Made by a program: the position numbers and the translations under genes. A stretch of 64,000 nt of DNA from Whitmania pigra (lineage: Eukaryota > Annelida > Clitellata > Hirudinida > Haemopidae), in assembly GCA_021613335.1 (NCBI GenBank), contig JAJTWR010000072.1, positions 62,001 to 126,000 on the forward strand, in the 5' to 3' direction. The notes below the pieces were generated by a model. The model had not been told where the DNA came from. It was given only the letters and a program-made list of their open reading frames with translations, and ran no database searches. Of the stretch, positions 42,301 to 52,369 are shown piece after piece (position 1 is the stretch's first letter; each line of letters opens with the position of its first letter).

Positions 42301-44145
42301 GAAACTTGACTCAGGCTTTTAATAATCTTAGATTTCGTTTGGCCAGCATATGACAAAATTAATAAAAGCAAGCTGGTAGATTAAATGAAATTATGAGCTT
42401 CTTAAATTCATTCAATCTAAGGTAATCAATAAGTTGTTTTGATGATCTGCATTTCCTCATCTTAAAAGTAAATTGTGACAAAAATCACATTGTGACAAGG
42501 CAAATGCCAAACATATTTCTTAAGTAGTTCTGCTTGGCAGATATTGTAAAGTCAGATAGGTACAAATAGAAACAGAGCCATTATTGAAACAGTAGTGAAT
42601 GAAGCTGAGGTTAAAGGATCTCCAAAGTCATTTTGAAACTTTGGAGGTGGATCCATCATTGCCTGACATGCCATTTTTTTCTATTGGGATGACGGTCTCA
42701 GATGGATTCTCAAAATACATTGAAACTATGAGCAACTACCTCCTAACAAATGCAGCAAAATCTAAGTTATTTTTCAGCAAGACAGGCATCTCAAAAGTCG
42801 CCAAGTTGTTCTTCCAAGAGAGGAATATCCAAGTTTGGAAGCGCCATTCTCGCCCATTGGGCTTAAGTCTGATAAAAATGTGTGGCGATTGGTTGCTAGC
42901 GCAGTATATTGCAATGCCGTACAATATTCTGGCATCAAGACACTGGAAAAAGCTCTGCATTGAAAGAGTTGACATTCAGAGTCTGAAATCCTCCAATAGC
43001 ATACCCTTCAAATCAATAAAAAGAATTGACTTTGGGAGATAATTAAAAAGAAATATGACAAGTCACATAATTTTTCTTTATCATAATTTTACATCGAGTT
43101 TCTTATTTTATAATTTAAAAGTTTGATTTTTGCTGCTGCATGATTGTCATTGCATTTCAAAGTTTTTTGTTCAAATTATAAAAATTGTCTGTTAACACTC
43201 ATAAAACTCATATAATCTCTCCATAACGACCTTAAATTATGGTTTAAAAAAACATATTCCAATGACAAGCACTGTATAACAAAGGCCAAACTATACAGGA
43301 ACAAAATTAATTAAATTTTTAGAAAAGAGAAAGCTAACTATAACTATGTTGTCATCATGCAGTGATATTAATAGTTAGCTGTGATGATCTTCACAGATTT
43401 TCAGAATATCTAACTTTGCTTTTTAGCATATTACCGACAGGGAATCATCAGAGTGCCCCATCATCGAACATTTCGATGCAACCTTCTCGAGGGGTGTCCC
43501 TGTCAGTGAAAATCCTTCAATGCACCATATGTTATATGTTTATCGATGGTTTTTGTGCATCGACTCCATATAATGCAAACTGAGCAGCTGCCATCACTTA
43601 GAAATTAACTTGTGGTAGAATTGCTACACTTTCTGGCAATCCCTTGATTTTATTATCTAAAGATCTCCCAAACTATTTTTAGTGTTTGTTTTTAACAATA
43701 CTTTAATATTTTCAATTTTTAATTTCAAGCCTATAAAGCACTTCTTTTAATGTTGCAGCTTAAATCTGTAGCTCACTTACCCTGGAAAGCATTCACTTAC
43801 AAGGTTATAAGACGTTTATTTTGTGGGCTAAAATGTTACTTGAAATTAAAATAACAATTATATGCTTTCAGGCTTTCAATACTTTCATAGATGATGTATT
43901 CGCCTTTATCATAACTATGCCAACCGCTCATAGGTTGGCTTGTTTCCGAGATGATATAGTTTTTGTCATCTACTTATGCCAAAGATGGTATGCACCGATA
44001 ATTTTCATTATCTGATACATTTCATGAGAATGAACCCATTTTTTACAGGTTATATCCGGTAGACAAGAAAAGGGTGAATGAATTTGGTCAATCCTTCGAT
44101 CAAGATGAATGTGAAAAACTTGCAATTAAAAAAAAGACTGAGTAG
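33380..44145 (+). CDS. CLPTM1L: CLPTM1-like protein, with two single-base frame breaks
   Basis: Seventeen exons: 33380-33535, 33590-33653, 33750-33975, 34094-34212, 34280-34352, 36096-36213, 39159-39253, 40480-40564, 40717-40820, 40885-40951, 41029-41079, 41139-41221, 41372-41406, 42089-42144, 43759-43803, 43872-43987 and 44049-44145. They give about 529 residues (human 538). An N-terminal membrane anchor ([20 protein letters not shown]) leads to a luminal region ([23 protein letters not shown]). Then come [86 protein letters not shown] and [18 protein letters not shown]1-family proteins are multipass ER/Golgi proteins; CLPTM1L has been linked to cisplatin resistance and lipid scrambling. Exon 3 lacks one T in a run at 33784-33789, and exon 10 has one extra T near 40918-40921, creating an in-frame TAA. 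All other exons are conserved. Confidence 0.93.
34976..35060 (+). repeat. Dispersed repeat fragment in CLPTM1L intron 5
   Basis: AACCCAGATTATGT followed by CCAACTTTTATT resembles sequence near 25735-25770 (ACCCAGATCATGT..CCAGCTTTTATT). No coding capacity was seen. The rest of this intron (34353-36095) shows nothing recognisable. Confidence 0.35.
36214..38490. other. Intron of CLPTM1L, nothing recognised
   Basis: AT-rich sequence with only short unsupported open frames (for example 36512-36703 minus). Confidence 0.4.
38497..38935 (+). mobile_element. Probable solo or truncated LTR with leader
   Basis: The sequence starts TGTCATGGCTGGGTC. It has a TATA-like GTATAAATATGG near 38746 and a polyadenylation signal in TGTAAATAAAACTTTGG near 38840. 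After CTGGTAAAGAACTG it continues TTGGTGGTGGCAGCGGTAC, reminiscent of the primer-binding region of Gypsy-type LTR elements. No gag or pol is present, and no target duplication was found. It lies in the intron between CLPTM1L exons 7-8 boundary and exon 6 side (36214-39158). Confidence 0.4.
39903..40000 (+). mobile_element. tRNA-derived SINE, copy 3
   Basis: GCAGCTTGGCTGAATGGGTAG (A-box region) is followed by TGTATTCACAGCCCAGCCTG and then CCCTTGGGTATCTGGATATA. The middle block found in other copies is shortened. It lies in a CLPTM1L intron. Confidence 0.55.
42599..43042 (+). CDS. Unrecognised 147-codon open frame in CLPTM1L intron
   Basis: This is an uninterrupted frame from ATG to TAA, unusually long for this AT-rich intron. 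The residue mix is protein-like ([33 protein letters not shown]), but I do not recognise a domain. It starts with a short run of charged residues and has no signal peptide. It could be a retrotransposon remnant; a minus-strand frame at 42975-42736 overlaps it. I cannot tell which strand, if either, is coding. Confidence 0.25.
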   Translation: MKLRLKDLQSHFETLEVDPSLPDMPFFSIGMTVSDGFSKYIETMSNYLLTNAAKSKLFFSKTGISKVAKLFFQERNIQVWKRHSRPLGLSLIKMCGDWLLAQYIAMPYNILASRHWKKLCIERVDIQSLKSSNSIPFKSIKRIDFGR

Positions 44146-44175
44146 AGTAGCAAAAATGCAACGAACATTTCTTAT

Positions 44176-44470
44176 GTGCATACTCTGATTGCAACTGGTT
44201 CTTAATGTGTCATGATTTACAAAATAATTAGGAAGAATTAGCCACCATATTAATATATCAATAAATATAAATTGTAATAATCTTATTAAAAAAACCTGGT
44301 AACCTTAACTTGCCAGAATTGTGGCTACTCAAACTGCGACTGGTTCTTAATGTGCCATGATTTACAAAATAATTAGGAAGAATTAGCCACCATATTAATA
44401 TATCAGTAAATATACATTGTAATAATCTTATTAAAAAAAACCTGGTAACCTTAACTTGCCAGAATTTTGG
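44176..44470. repeat. 145-bp tandem duplication downstream of CLPTM1L
   Basis: Two copies about 95% identical, each with CTGGTTCTTAATGTG near the start and AACTTGCCAGAATT near the end, begin 30-40 bp after the CLPTM1L stop. They may be part of its 3' UTR. Confidence 0.9.
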
Positions 44471-45131
44471 CTACTCAAACTGAAACGCGTATCATCAGTG
44501 GAAGGTTATCGAACAAGATCAGGGTGCTCATTGGTGACATTCAAAACCTTTACCTAATATCAGTATTTTATCATAATGCACAATAACAATTACTAGCATA
44601 GGAATAATTTAATGGTTCCTCTTCCATAATAACCACCAGACATTCAAATTTTTGTTTATGGAATATGACAAAAGAGGTGAAACTGTTAAACACTGATGAA
44701 GACTATCCCAATGTCAAGGGGACTTGATATAACTGTGAAGATTGTTTGCCAGCAACATTAGGCTATCAAATCAAATCATATTTCATTCCAACTGCAGTCC
44801 AATGGAAATCAAATGATTCCATCAAATTTGCAAAATGGTCAGCACAGAGATACAAAGCTTTATTTTTAATAATGGTGAAAATGTACACAATGATGCTCCT
44901 TGATTTCTAGATAATACTCCACGATTAAGTAGTGCTTTCTGTCAATAAACAGATTTCAAGCTATTGTGCTTAGTTAAGGAAAGCAAGATTGAATTGTTAA
45001 CTTGTTCTCACATTTCAAACTTTAGATTAAAGGCTTTTAGTTTTTTATTATATTTTAGTTTTTAAAATTTAATTAAAATTTTTATATTTAAAAATTAAGC
45101 AAACAAGACAAAAAAAATATCGAAAGGATAC

Positions 45132-45598
45132 AACTCTCAAACCCCGCTCTATTGGATCAACAAGAAGTAATCCATGGGGGATGTAGACGGAATTGTTTTG
45201 GTCCTGTATGTAACGACTTATTTTCTTTAAAACCTGAAAATTGAAATATGAGAAATATTTTGCAATTGCATACCGTAGTTAGCAAACCTTTTCATAGTGC
45301 GTGTCCATGCAAAGAAAGACTAAATATGCAGTGAGACAGGCAAAGCAATTTTCACAGTAGGTCCTGGCACTCAGTGCCTCTGCCTCTGCATACATGCTGT
45401 TTAGATCATTTATTGTTGATTCAAATGAATTCCTGTCAATCTAATAAAACAATTCAATATCAGAGCAAACATCATTTATGATTTGTTAGTATGTCACACC
45501 TTGCCCTCAAGTTCCTGGGGATATTTGGTTTGAAACTTCACAGCAGTCCCATCGCAATAGTCCCTTTGAACAAATATTTTCATACATTGGGAAGTCAT
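45132..45598 (-). CDS. GOLGA7: Golgin subfamily A member 7 (Erf4 domain)
   Basis: Three exons, 45598-45500, 45440-45288 and 45233-45132, all joined in phase 0, give about 118 residues so far; the human protein is 137. The start is [20 protein letters not shown], and [13 protein letters not shown] follows. Then come the core [20 protein letters not shown] and [20 protein letters not shown] with the conserved cysteines, which are palmitoylated in mammals. [16 protein letters not shown] and [14 protein letters not shown] end the conserved part. The last few residues are missing: either a short final exon lies further left after donor GTATCC, or the frame reads on 17 codons to a stop. GOLGA7 binds the palmitoyltransferase ZDHHC9 at the Golgi and supports Ras palmitoylation. 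An AG just before the ATG suggests an upstream 5' UTR exon. Confidence 0.9.
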
Positions 45599-45849
45599 CC
45601 TGCAATTACATAAAAAATTAGTCATTGACAAACAAACAATGTTATCATGATATAGCTACAAGATGTGAAAGATTCAACTCAAATTTCCTTGATTTTTGCA
45701 AAAATATATTTAGACATTTAATATATCTAAATATTTCTTTGCTTGACAGGATGGCTCTCTAGGATCTTAAGAGGATCACCAATGTCCTATATCTCCCAGT
45801 GGAATGATCATTTTCTAATATTTATTATTTCATTAACCTTTCAAATTAA

Positions 45850-46015
45850 CAAAATTTGTTAGAACTTGAGGCTAACTGATCAGTTTCAGCAATTTCAGCC
45901 ATCTTCGAAGCCTCATTTCATTGCCCCTTTCCACATGCAACATGATAAACAACATGGGTTTTCATGCCTGAACCATGTCGGCTCGACGTCTTACAATGGG
46001 TACAGGTTGGCAGCA
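45850..46015 (-). mobile_element. Zinc-finger transposon fragment
   Basis: The minus strand reads CTHCKTSSRHGSGMKTHVVY (C-x2-C..H, a BED-like finger), then EASKMAEIAETDQLASSSN. The second half recurs on the plus strand at 48796-48880 (EALKMTEIAGTDHSASSSN), so this is a dispersed element. Possible partner: the 46138-47305 element next to it. Confidence 0.5.
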
Positions 46016-46137
46016 TTGCTTCACACATAAAAGACATTCATAACTTAAAAATTACAAGAATAATTTTAGATGAAAAAACAGTAACACTAGAGAAAATGAT
46101 CCAATTTGACTTAGATTAAAATAAGCTCTTGACCCAT

Positions 46138-47305
46138 GGTTCATACAGGAACTTGAAAACCAAAATTTAGGACTTTTAAGGACCTTCTATTCCATTTTTT
46201 AGGACCAATAATAATAACAAAAATAATGGTATTTAGATTTTAATTATTCATTGTTCAATTTAGAAGTATAATACAAGATAGTATACATGAAAGTTCATAA
46301 TATCAATTTGTTTAAACAAAAAATCAACTCTTTAAGTCTTTCTCTAAAGCAGCAATTTCTATTGCTTTTGCATCGCTATCTTTCCCCAGGCTATTTGCCT
46401 GGATCAAGAGATAATGTTTCCTGGTTTTTACATTTCCCTCCATTAATATTCTAAATTCTCTGTCCATCATATCCCTGTTATGTTTTAGAGTCTTCAGTTT
46501 CTTCTTCAGCACAATCGTGTCATCACTTGTTTTTTTGTTTTGAAGTTACAGCTGCCTGTCTCATGATTCCAACTAAAATTTAAACCTCTGCCTTGATGCT
46601 TTACAATGGCTCAGGACAGATTTATCAATCTTAAAATTGCCCAGTGTGCACCTCCAACACTGTTGATATGGTCTCTAATCATCCTCCTTGCATTCAAGTT
46701 TATCTCTTCTTGATTTTCACAAAAATTATACAGAAACAAACCTCTTTCAAGAGATGCCTGACCATGACTCAAAATTAACTCAAACCGTTTACTATGTCCC
46801 TTCATATCAATGCATAATCATCACAAGCTCATTGAAGAAAATATCAAATCTTTGCTCCCTTTTTTTTTTAATTAAGAACTGGCAAAAACTTGTTTTGTTA
46901 ATGTCCGTTGCATAGCTAGATGATTAGGATACTGTGGGGTTCGAATCCGCGCTGCCATCGTGAGAGGCGCAGCCTTACCCATTAGGCCATGCGATAGCCT
47001 GTATATTTACAAATATATAGTCACATTAAAACTTTAATGTATCAAACAGACAAGTGAAGGAACTTATAGGAAATTTAATTGGTTGCGTTCCCGAGCAGCT
47101 AGAACAAAGTGACCGATTTCCCCGCGAATTGCTATTTCGACAAAACTGTTACTAATAAAATCTCAGAATATTATTATTATTTTTTAGGACTTTATTGTAA
47201 TTTTTAGGACCTCCCTCATCTTTTTTTAGGACTTTGTATAATAGTACTAAAAAACCGAATTTCAGAAATTTAGGACTTTTTAGGACCTGTACGAACCATG
47301 TTGAT
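46138..47305 (-). mobile_element. DNA transposon remnant with CATGGTTCRTACAGG ends
   Basis: Inverted ends CATGGTTCATACAGG (left) and, reverse-complemented, CATGGTTCGTACAGG (right) are followed in both arms by ATTTAGGACTTTT-type repeats. Minus-strand frames at 46805-46611 (FELILSHGQASLERGLFLYN) and 46512-46324 (KLKTLKHNRDMMDREFRILM, coiled-coil-like) match a family whose C-terminus carries SHGxAxxERG, reminiscent of the hAT dimerisation region. Stops are present. A tRNA-like repeat is inserted at 46905-47000. Confidence 0.6.
46905..47000 (-). repeat. tRNA-like SINE fragment
   Basis: Reverse complement: TGGCCTAATGGGTAAGGC (A box, tRNA-Arg-like D arm), then CGCGGATTCGAACCCC (B box and T arm). 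The anticodon arm does not fold well and the acceptor stem does not pair, so it is not a functional tRNA. The A box resembles a different tRNA from the SINE copies at 9934, 28858, 39903 and 61291. Confidence 0.55.
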
Positions 47306-47693
47306 AACCAAAATAAAAAAAGTTAATGTAAATAATGATTTAACTGAATACTAAAATTGTTCCTTATAGTGATATAGATAATGCTATCTTGCATTCTTAA
47401 GATTTAATTGTACACATTATCTTTAATATCTTGAAGACACAGAAAACTGGACCTTTCAAAACCTTATAGCATCATTTGTATTAAGGCTTATTGTGGAACC
47501 CCTGACAATGTCCTCAAGAGGTCCTCAGAAAAATCCCACCCACCTTTGTTGAAAGCTTAGTCACTAAATTACGGGATCACCTACTAGCTACCTACTACAT
47601 TGCCTATTTATCTTTAAAACTCTATTTCTCATTGGAGGAGACTTGATATTTACTCTCTCTAGGTTCATCCTGTTTTTGCCTTTGTGCAGATGT

Positions 47694-48184
47694 GTAGTAT
47701 GGTCTGAAATTGACCTTGATCAGTTGGCAATATTGTACAGCCAGTGTGAAATAGCCCTGCAAAATATTTTCAGGCTTAGAAATGAGAAGGGTAGTGCCAC
47801 TAGTAAAGAGATGTGCCTTGAAGTAAAAACATCCTTAAAGGTAGTGGTAGCTGATTAGAGAATTAACAACCATTGGAAGTGTTTCATCAGCCTGTCTTTC
47901 TTCCAAGGTCTACAACAAATTTCTTAATGACAAGCTAAGAGGTTCAATCAATGGGGCTCCTCCATGGGACCTTTTTGATTGTTTACAGAATTATCACATT
48001 TTCGCAGACACTACATGAAGAGGCCTCTCAACTAATCAGCTCTCTCCCGAATAAACAATGCAAGATGCATCCCCATCCCAAACTGGCTCCTGAAGAATTA
48101 ATAATCTCCTTTCTTGTCTCACTATTCAATAATTCTCTTGAACCTGAAGTTCCATTACTTGTCAAGGGTTATTCCTATGATTAA
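47694..48184 (+). CDS. Unrecognised exon pair, possible gene fragment
   Basis: Exon A (47694-47840: VVWSEIDLDQLAILYSQCEI, then ALQNIFRLRNEKGS) follows a TTTTTGCCTTTGTGCAG acceptor and ends at AAG/GTAGTG. Exon B begins after TTTTCGCAG at 48010 and reads TLHEEASQLISSLPNKQ, LAPEELIISFLVSLFN and NSLEPEVPLLVKGYSYD, then a stop at 48184. The phases agree (0). The helix-rich residue mix looks like real protein. No upstream exon and no family were recognised. It could be the 3' end of a gene broken by the transposons on its left. Confidence 0.35.
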
Positions 48185-48289
48185 AAAAAAACACTCTTGT
48201 TCCAAATCAGAAGTCGTAATTTCGACCCATGCCTAATCTCAGTGTTATCTCAAAGCTTAGAGCAGCTGGAGTTGAGAAGTGTTATAATC

Positions 48290-48669
48290 CAGGCATGTCA
48301 AACTCAAATAGCACCTTGGGGATGCAAAAGAAAATTTCGGTAATCAGGCCACACCACTTAGGAAATCTACATTGTAATTTTATTGAATTATGTTTAATTA
48401 ACAAACATGTTACAACAACTACACTAAGCTACTGCTCTACAATGCCAAATTTAATAGTTGTTATCGAACATTTGTGCAAGACGATTTAATCATCCTTAAT
48501 GCTTTGTGGCTTGGTGCTTCCCTTTCATGTCAATTTTTCGTATGTCTGGCTGAAATTTATTCGTAGTTCCAGCTTTGATAAGGTAAACTGGAATAGAACA
48601 TGGCCATAATTAAAGATAGTCTCTGATATATAGATGGTGATGTAGCAGCACTTCTCCTTGACATGTCTG
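48290..48669. mobile_element. hAT-type MITE, degraded
   Basis: The left end CAGGCATGTCAAACTCAAAT and right end TCCTTGACATGTCTG are imperfect inverted repeats of the common hAT type (CAGGCATGTCAAACTC). GGCCACACC occurs inside. The flanking 8 bp do not match well. Confidence 0.5.
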
Positions 48670-48889
48670 TGATTTGCTATGTGTCATAGGCATTGGGTTG
48701 GCTCAAATCTCACTTAAAAAAACAAAACTCAACTTATTGTTACTGCATTGGCAAATCATTTTACTTTTAATTTGTTTAAATTTGGTGCATCAGGTCAGGA
48801 ATGAGGCTCTAAAGATGACTGAAATTGCTGGAACTGATCATTCAGCCTCAAGTTCTAATGAATTTTGCATGTTTGAAAGGTTAATTTAA

Positions 48890-50315
48890 AAAAAAAAACA
48901 TATAGAAAATGGTTTATTGAATATGATTTGAGTCAGCAATATTATTCCAAATTATTTGCTAGAAAATGAAACTCTTAACCACATTAATGATGGATCTTAG
49001 AAATGAGCCACTTTATCATCTTGTATATTTGCATAACTATACAAATCAACTTTCATTAAAAATATTATGTAATACACATATGTATGTCATTATGCATGTC
49101 TTGTAAGTCTTACACTGCAGCTATTATTGAAGATCAATTAAAGATGTCACTTAAAAAAATAAACAAGATGCTTAAATGGCTCTGAATATTATTGATAACC
49201 ACAAAATTTTTATAACAGATTTATCATTTAACACCAAACAAAGTGATGGCTTATAAACTAATATTATCTTAATTATCCATAACAGATGAGGTGTAATCAA
49301 AAAATTACTAATTGTTCCAATCATTTTACAAAACAAATTACTATTAGGCATCAACACCTAATTGCTCAAATATGCACAATAAACCCAAATATTATAATAA
49401 ATAAATACTCTATAAATATCACTAATGGGAAATCTAAGCTCTAACCAAATGTAATAAAAAATAAGGTAATGTAGAAGTGAGTGTATTGCAATATTTTCAT
49501 GACCAAAATTGATATCTGGTGAAAGTTGGCATATTTAAATCTAATACTTAGAACAACATAATGACACACTTCCCAAAAAGATGCCTTTGAAAGCAACAAA
49601 TGAATTCATAGTGCTACAAAAAAGTGTTTGCGGTAATAAGTTCAGATTGCTTAAAAGCTTTTCTAGGAAATTGCAATTGTCTAAATCAAATTAGATTTTA
49701 AAACGCCACAATAAGTCTCTCAATAATTTTATTTGCCGTTATTGATGTTCAATAATATTATTTGACTCTTTAGATTTACAAGAAATAGAGATATTTCTCA
49801 AAATTTCGCGATTAGTTGCCCCATCGGCAACTACGGCGTTAAAATATATAATAAATCTTTAACTCAAAATAATTAGAACTGCTTATTCATTTAATAATCA
49901 TGTCGCCTTAAAGAAAACTTCCAAACCAACGGTTCTACCAATAAAATTCGCCACAAACCTGCATCCGTATTTGCTTATTTCAAAAAGCGATAATGTCAAG
50001 AATTACCTTGTTTATAACAAAAACATGTCAACATAATTAGTTGCAAAGCCAAACTGTTGATTCGTTCCAAAAGAAGTCGCATTTGTATTTAAATTGTTAG
50101 ATAAATGTTTTTCTTATAACTTTAGCTGAATATAATTATTATTAATTTATTTGAAATAACCTAATCAAATTGCAAGCAATTACGAATGCTTAAAATACCG
50201 ACACTAAGCAAATCAATTTACAATTGCCTCACCAATACTTCATTATTTATTGTGCTTCAATTTACTACCTAAATTCATGGTGGATGTTAGACTACTGCCC
50301 TAATAGGGCGTTCCC
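48890..50315. other. AT-rich stretch, nothing recognised
   Basis: No splice-supported frame, RNA gene or repeat was identified. Confidence 0.4.
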
Positions 50316-51299
50316 ACTGGGCTATGCTCGGGACCCTTGTGGGCTCTTTGGCATATTAATGAGTTTCTTTCCCCTACGGGTCCCGTACCTATCCCGAGAC
50401 TTTGCCCGGACGTAACCCGCTGAACTGGGCAAACTGGGCAACCCGCCTTCAGACCGCACGGTCCCCATCTGGCGGTGTTTGCTGGGTAGTAATCGCTTTA
50501 TTCAAGTAGGTTTATTTGCATTGTGAGAATTTTTATTTAGTTTTTTTGATTTACTTTAATGACAGTTTGATGGTTACTATCTTATTTTCTGTATGAGTGA
50601 GTGTAATAATAAATAAAGTATTGAATCGGGAAAGAATTGATAATCCACATCTAAATTAAAATTAAGTTTAAGTAAATAATGAAAATAACACTTTAGAACT
50701 CTATATCAACAAACCGTACATTTAAAATATTTCTATCTTACTGGAAATTAGGTACATTTTCGTTCAAACATGCTCGGATGAAAATTATAACTCTGTCTAC
50801 TTTTGCTTTACTCTTTAATCCAATTTTTATTTTTAACGTCTCCCTAACGCTTGTTTAAAAAATAATTAATAACGTATGAAAAAAGTTTCTGTCATCCACT
50901 GTGGACGAGTTTAAAAAATCTGTGCCCATCACACTAAAGGATCGGAATCATCACAGGCCGTGAGTCTGAAACACGTTGGGGCTCCTAGACTATAGAACGA
51001 AAGAGACGATTATTCGTTATTTCGTCTACCACAATATTTAAATAATTTTTACATGACAAATACAAATTTGAACCGACGAATAAAAGATAATATATTTAAT
51101 TTGGTCGCCAGTTTTAGAATTTGTGCTTCGTTCGCCACCCAGCAAACACCGCCAGGTGGGGACCGTGCGGTCTGAAGGCGGGTTGCCCAGTTCAGCGGGT
51201 TACGTCCGGGCAAAGTCTCGGGATAGGTACGGGACCCGTAGGGGAAAGAAACTCATTAATATGCCAAAGAGCCCACAAGGGTCCCGAGCATAGCCCAGT
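50316..51299. mobile_element. GC-rich foldback element with ~165-bp inverted arms
   Basis: Arms 50316-50487 and 51137-51299 are reverse complements that differ by about one substitution and a 9-bp duplication (AACTGGGCA) in the left arm. The outer ends are ACTGGGCTATGCTCGGGACC and the inner ends GGTGTTTGCTGGGT. The 649-bp spacer is AT-rich and has no transposase. The arms are far more GC-rich than their surroundings. No target duplication is clear. High arm identity suggests recent insertion. Confidence 0.85.
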
Positions 51300-51699
51300 T
51301 GTTTATCCCCGCCGGAAAATAATGTGTATATGTATAAAATAAATTTTATTCATAATTAATGATATTTCTATAATGTAAACATTTAGTGAATCCTTGCAAT
51401 TACTCTGTTTATAAAATTGTTTAGTTATGTATTAGTTTCATTATCTACAACAGCGCGTGTCTTATATTTAGCGGTAAAATTGGATTCATTGTGGATTCAT
51501 TGTTGATTTGTTACCGAATTCAACGATACAAGCGCTCTCAGTCGAACGCCGAAAAAGTTAGTTAATCAACTTAATCATTGCATTTTAGAAAAATATGTAA
51601 ATTTAATGGGAACAAATATTTGCCCAAATATTTTGAATATTAACATAAATATAGATGGCATCCCACTTTCCAAAAGTTCAACTACATCTTTGTGATCTA

Positions 51700-52316
51700 T
51701 TTTAGCATGCATATCTGACAATACAAAATCTGATGTTTTTCCTGTGGCATTATTTTGTGGAACTAGCAAACCAAATTCTATCAATGATTATTTATCAGAA
51801 TTTGTTGCAGAAATTAAGATTTTAGAAAACACAGGTTTTGTTTTTGAGGTAAAAATTTTAAAAGTATTTTTAAATGCTGTCATTTGCGATGCTCCAGCAA
51901 GAGCTTTTGTAAAATGTATTAAAACTCATACTAGTTATAATTGTTGTGAGAGATGTGTACAAACGGGTGAATGGCACAATAAAGTTGTGTTGCCTGGTTT
52001 GGATTGCATTAATAGAACTGATGAATCATTTATTGCCAGTCGTGATCCACACCACCATGTGGACATATCACCTTTATAACAATTGTCAGTAGGTATGGTT
52101 TCATCTTTTCCGTTGGACTATATGTATTTAATATGCTTAGGAGTGACCCGTAGGTTGCTGCATTTATGGCTTCATGGTCCACGTAACACAAGATTATCCC
52201 ATGGACAAATAACTTTAATATCAGATAGGCTCATTGCCCTGCGCCATTCTATTCCTACTGAATTTTCCCGAAAAACACATTCTTTTTTCATTAATGAAAT
52301 ATTTCTTAAATGAAAC
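51700..52316 (+). mobile_element. CACTA/EnSpm-like transposase fragment
   Basis: Plus-strand frames at 51744-52079 (LFCGTSKPNSINDYLSEFV, VICDAPARAFVKCIKTH, NCCERCVQTGEW, DPHHHVDISPL) and 52083-52313 (VSSFPLDYMYLICLGVTRRL, LHLWLHGPRNTRLS) follow each other with one frame break. This is the pattern of transposase-domain proteins of CACTA/EnSpm-like elements in cnidarians and other invertebrates: D-A-P-A-R, C-x2-C, L-D-Y-M-H-L-x-C-L-G. Start and end are missing, so it is broken. Confidence 0.6.
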
Positions 52317-52369
52317 ATAATTTGTAAATAATATAAAAAAATATGTATTGCTTTTCATGATTCAGATGA

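Noticed and set aside
46905..47000. tRNA gene on the minus strand
   Set aside because: The A and B boxes are good, but the anticodon and acceptor stems do not fold; it is a tRNA-derived repeat.
48674..48889. Third exon of the 47694-48184 gene
   Set aside because: The same sequence recurs at 45850-45930 on the other strand as part of a transposon, and the splice phase does not fit.
50224..51342. Short frames within the hairpin arms
   Set aside because: They mirror each other on opposite strands of the inverted repeat and have no coding support.
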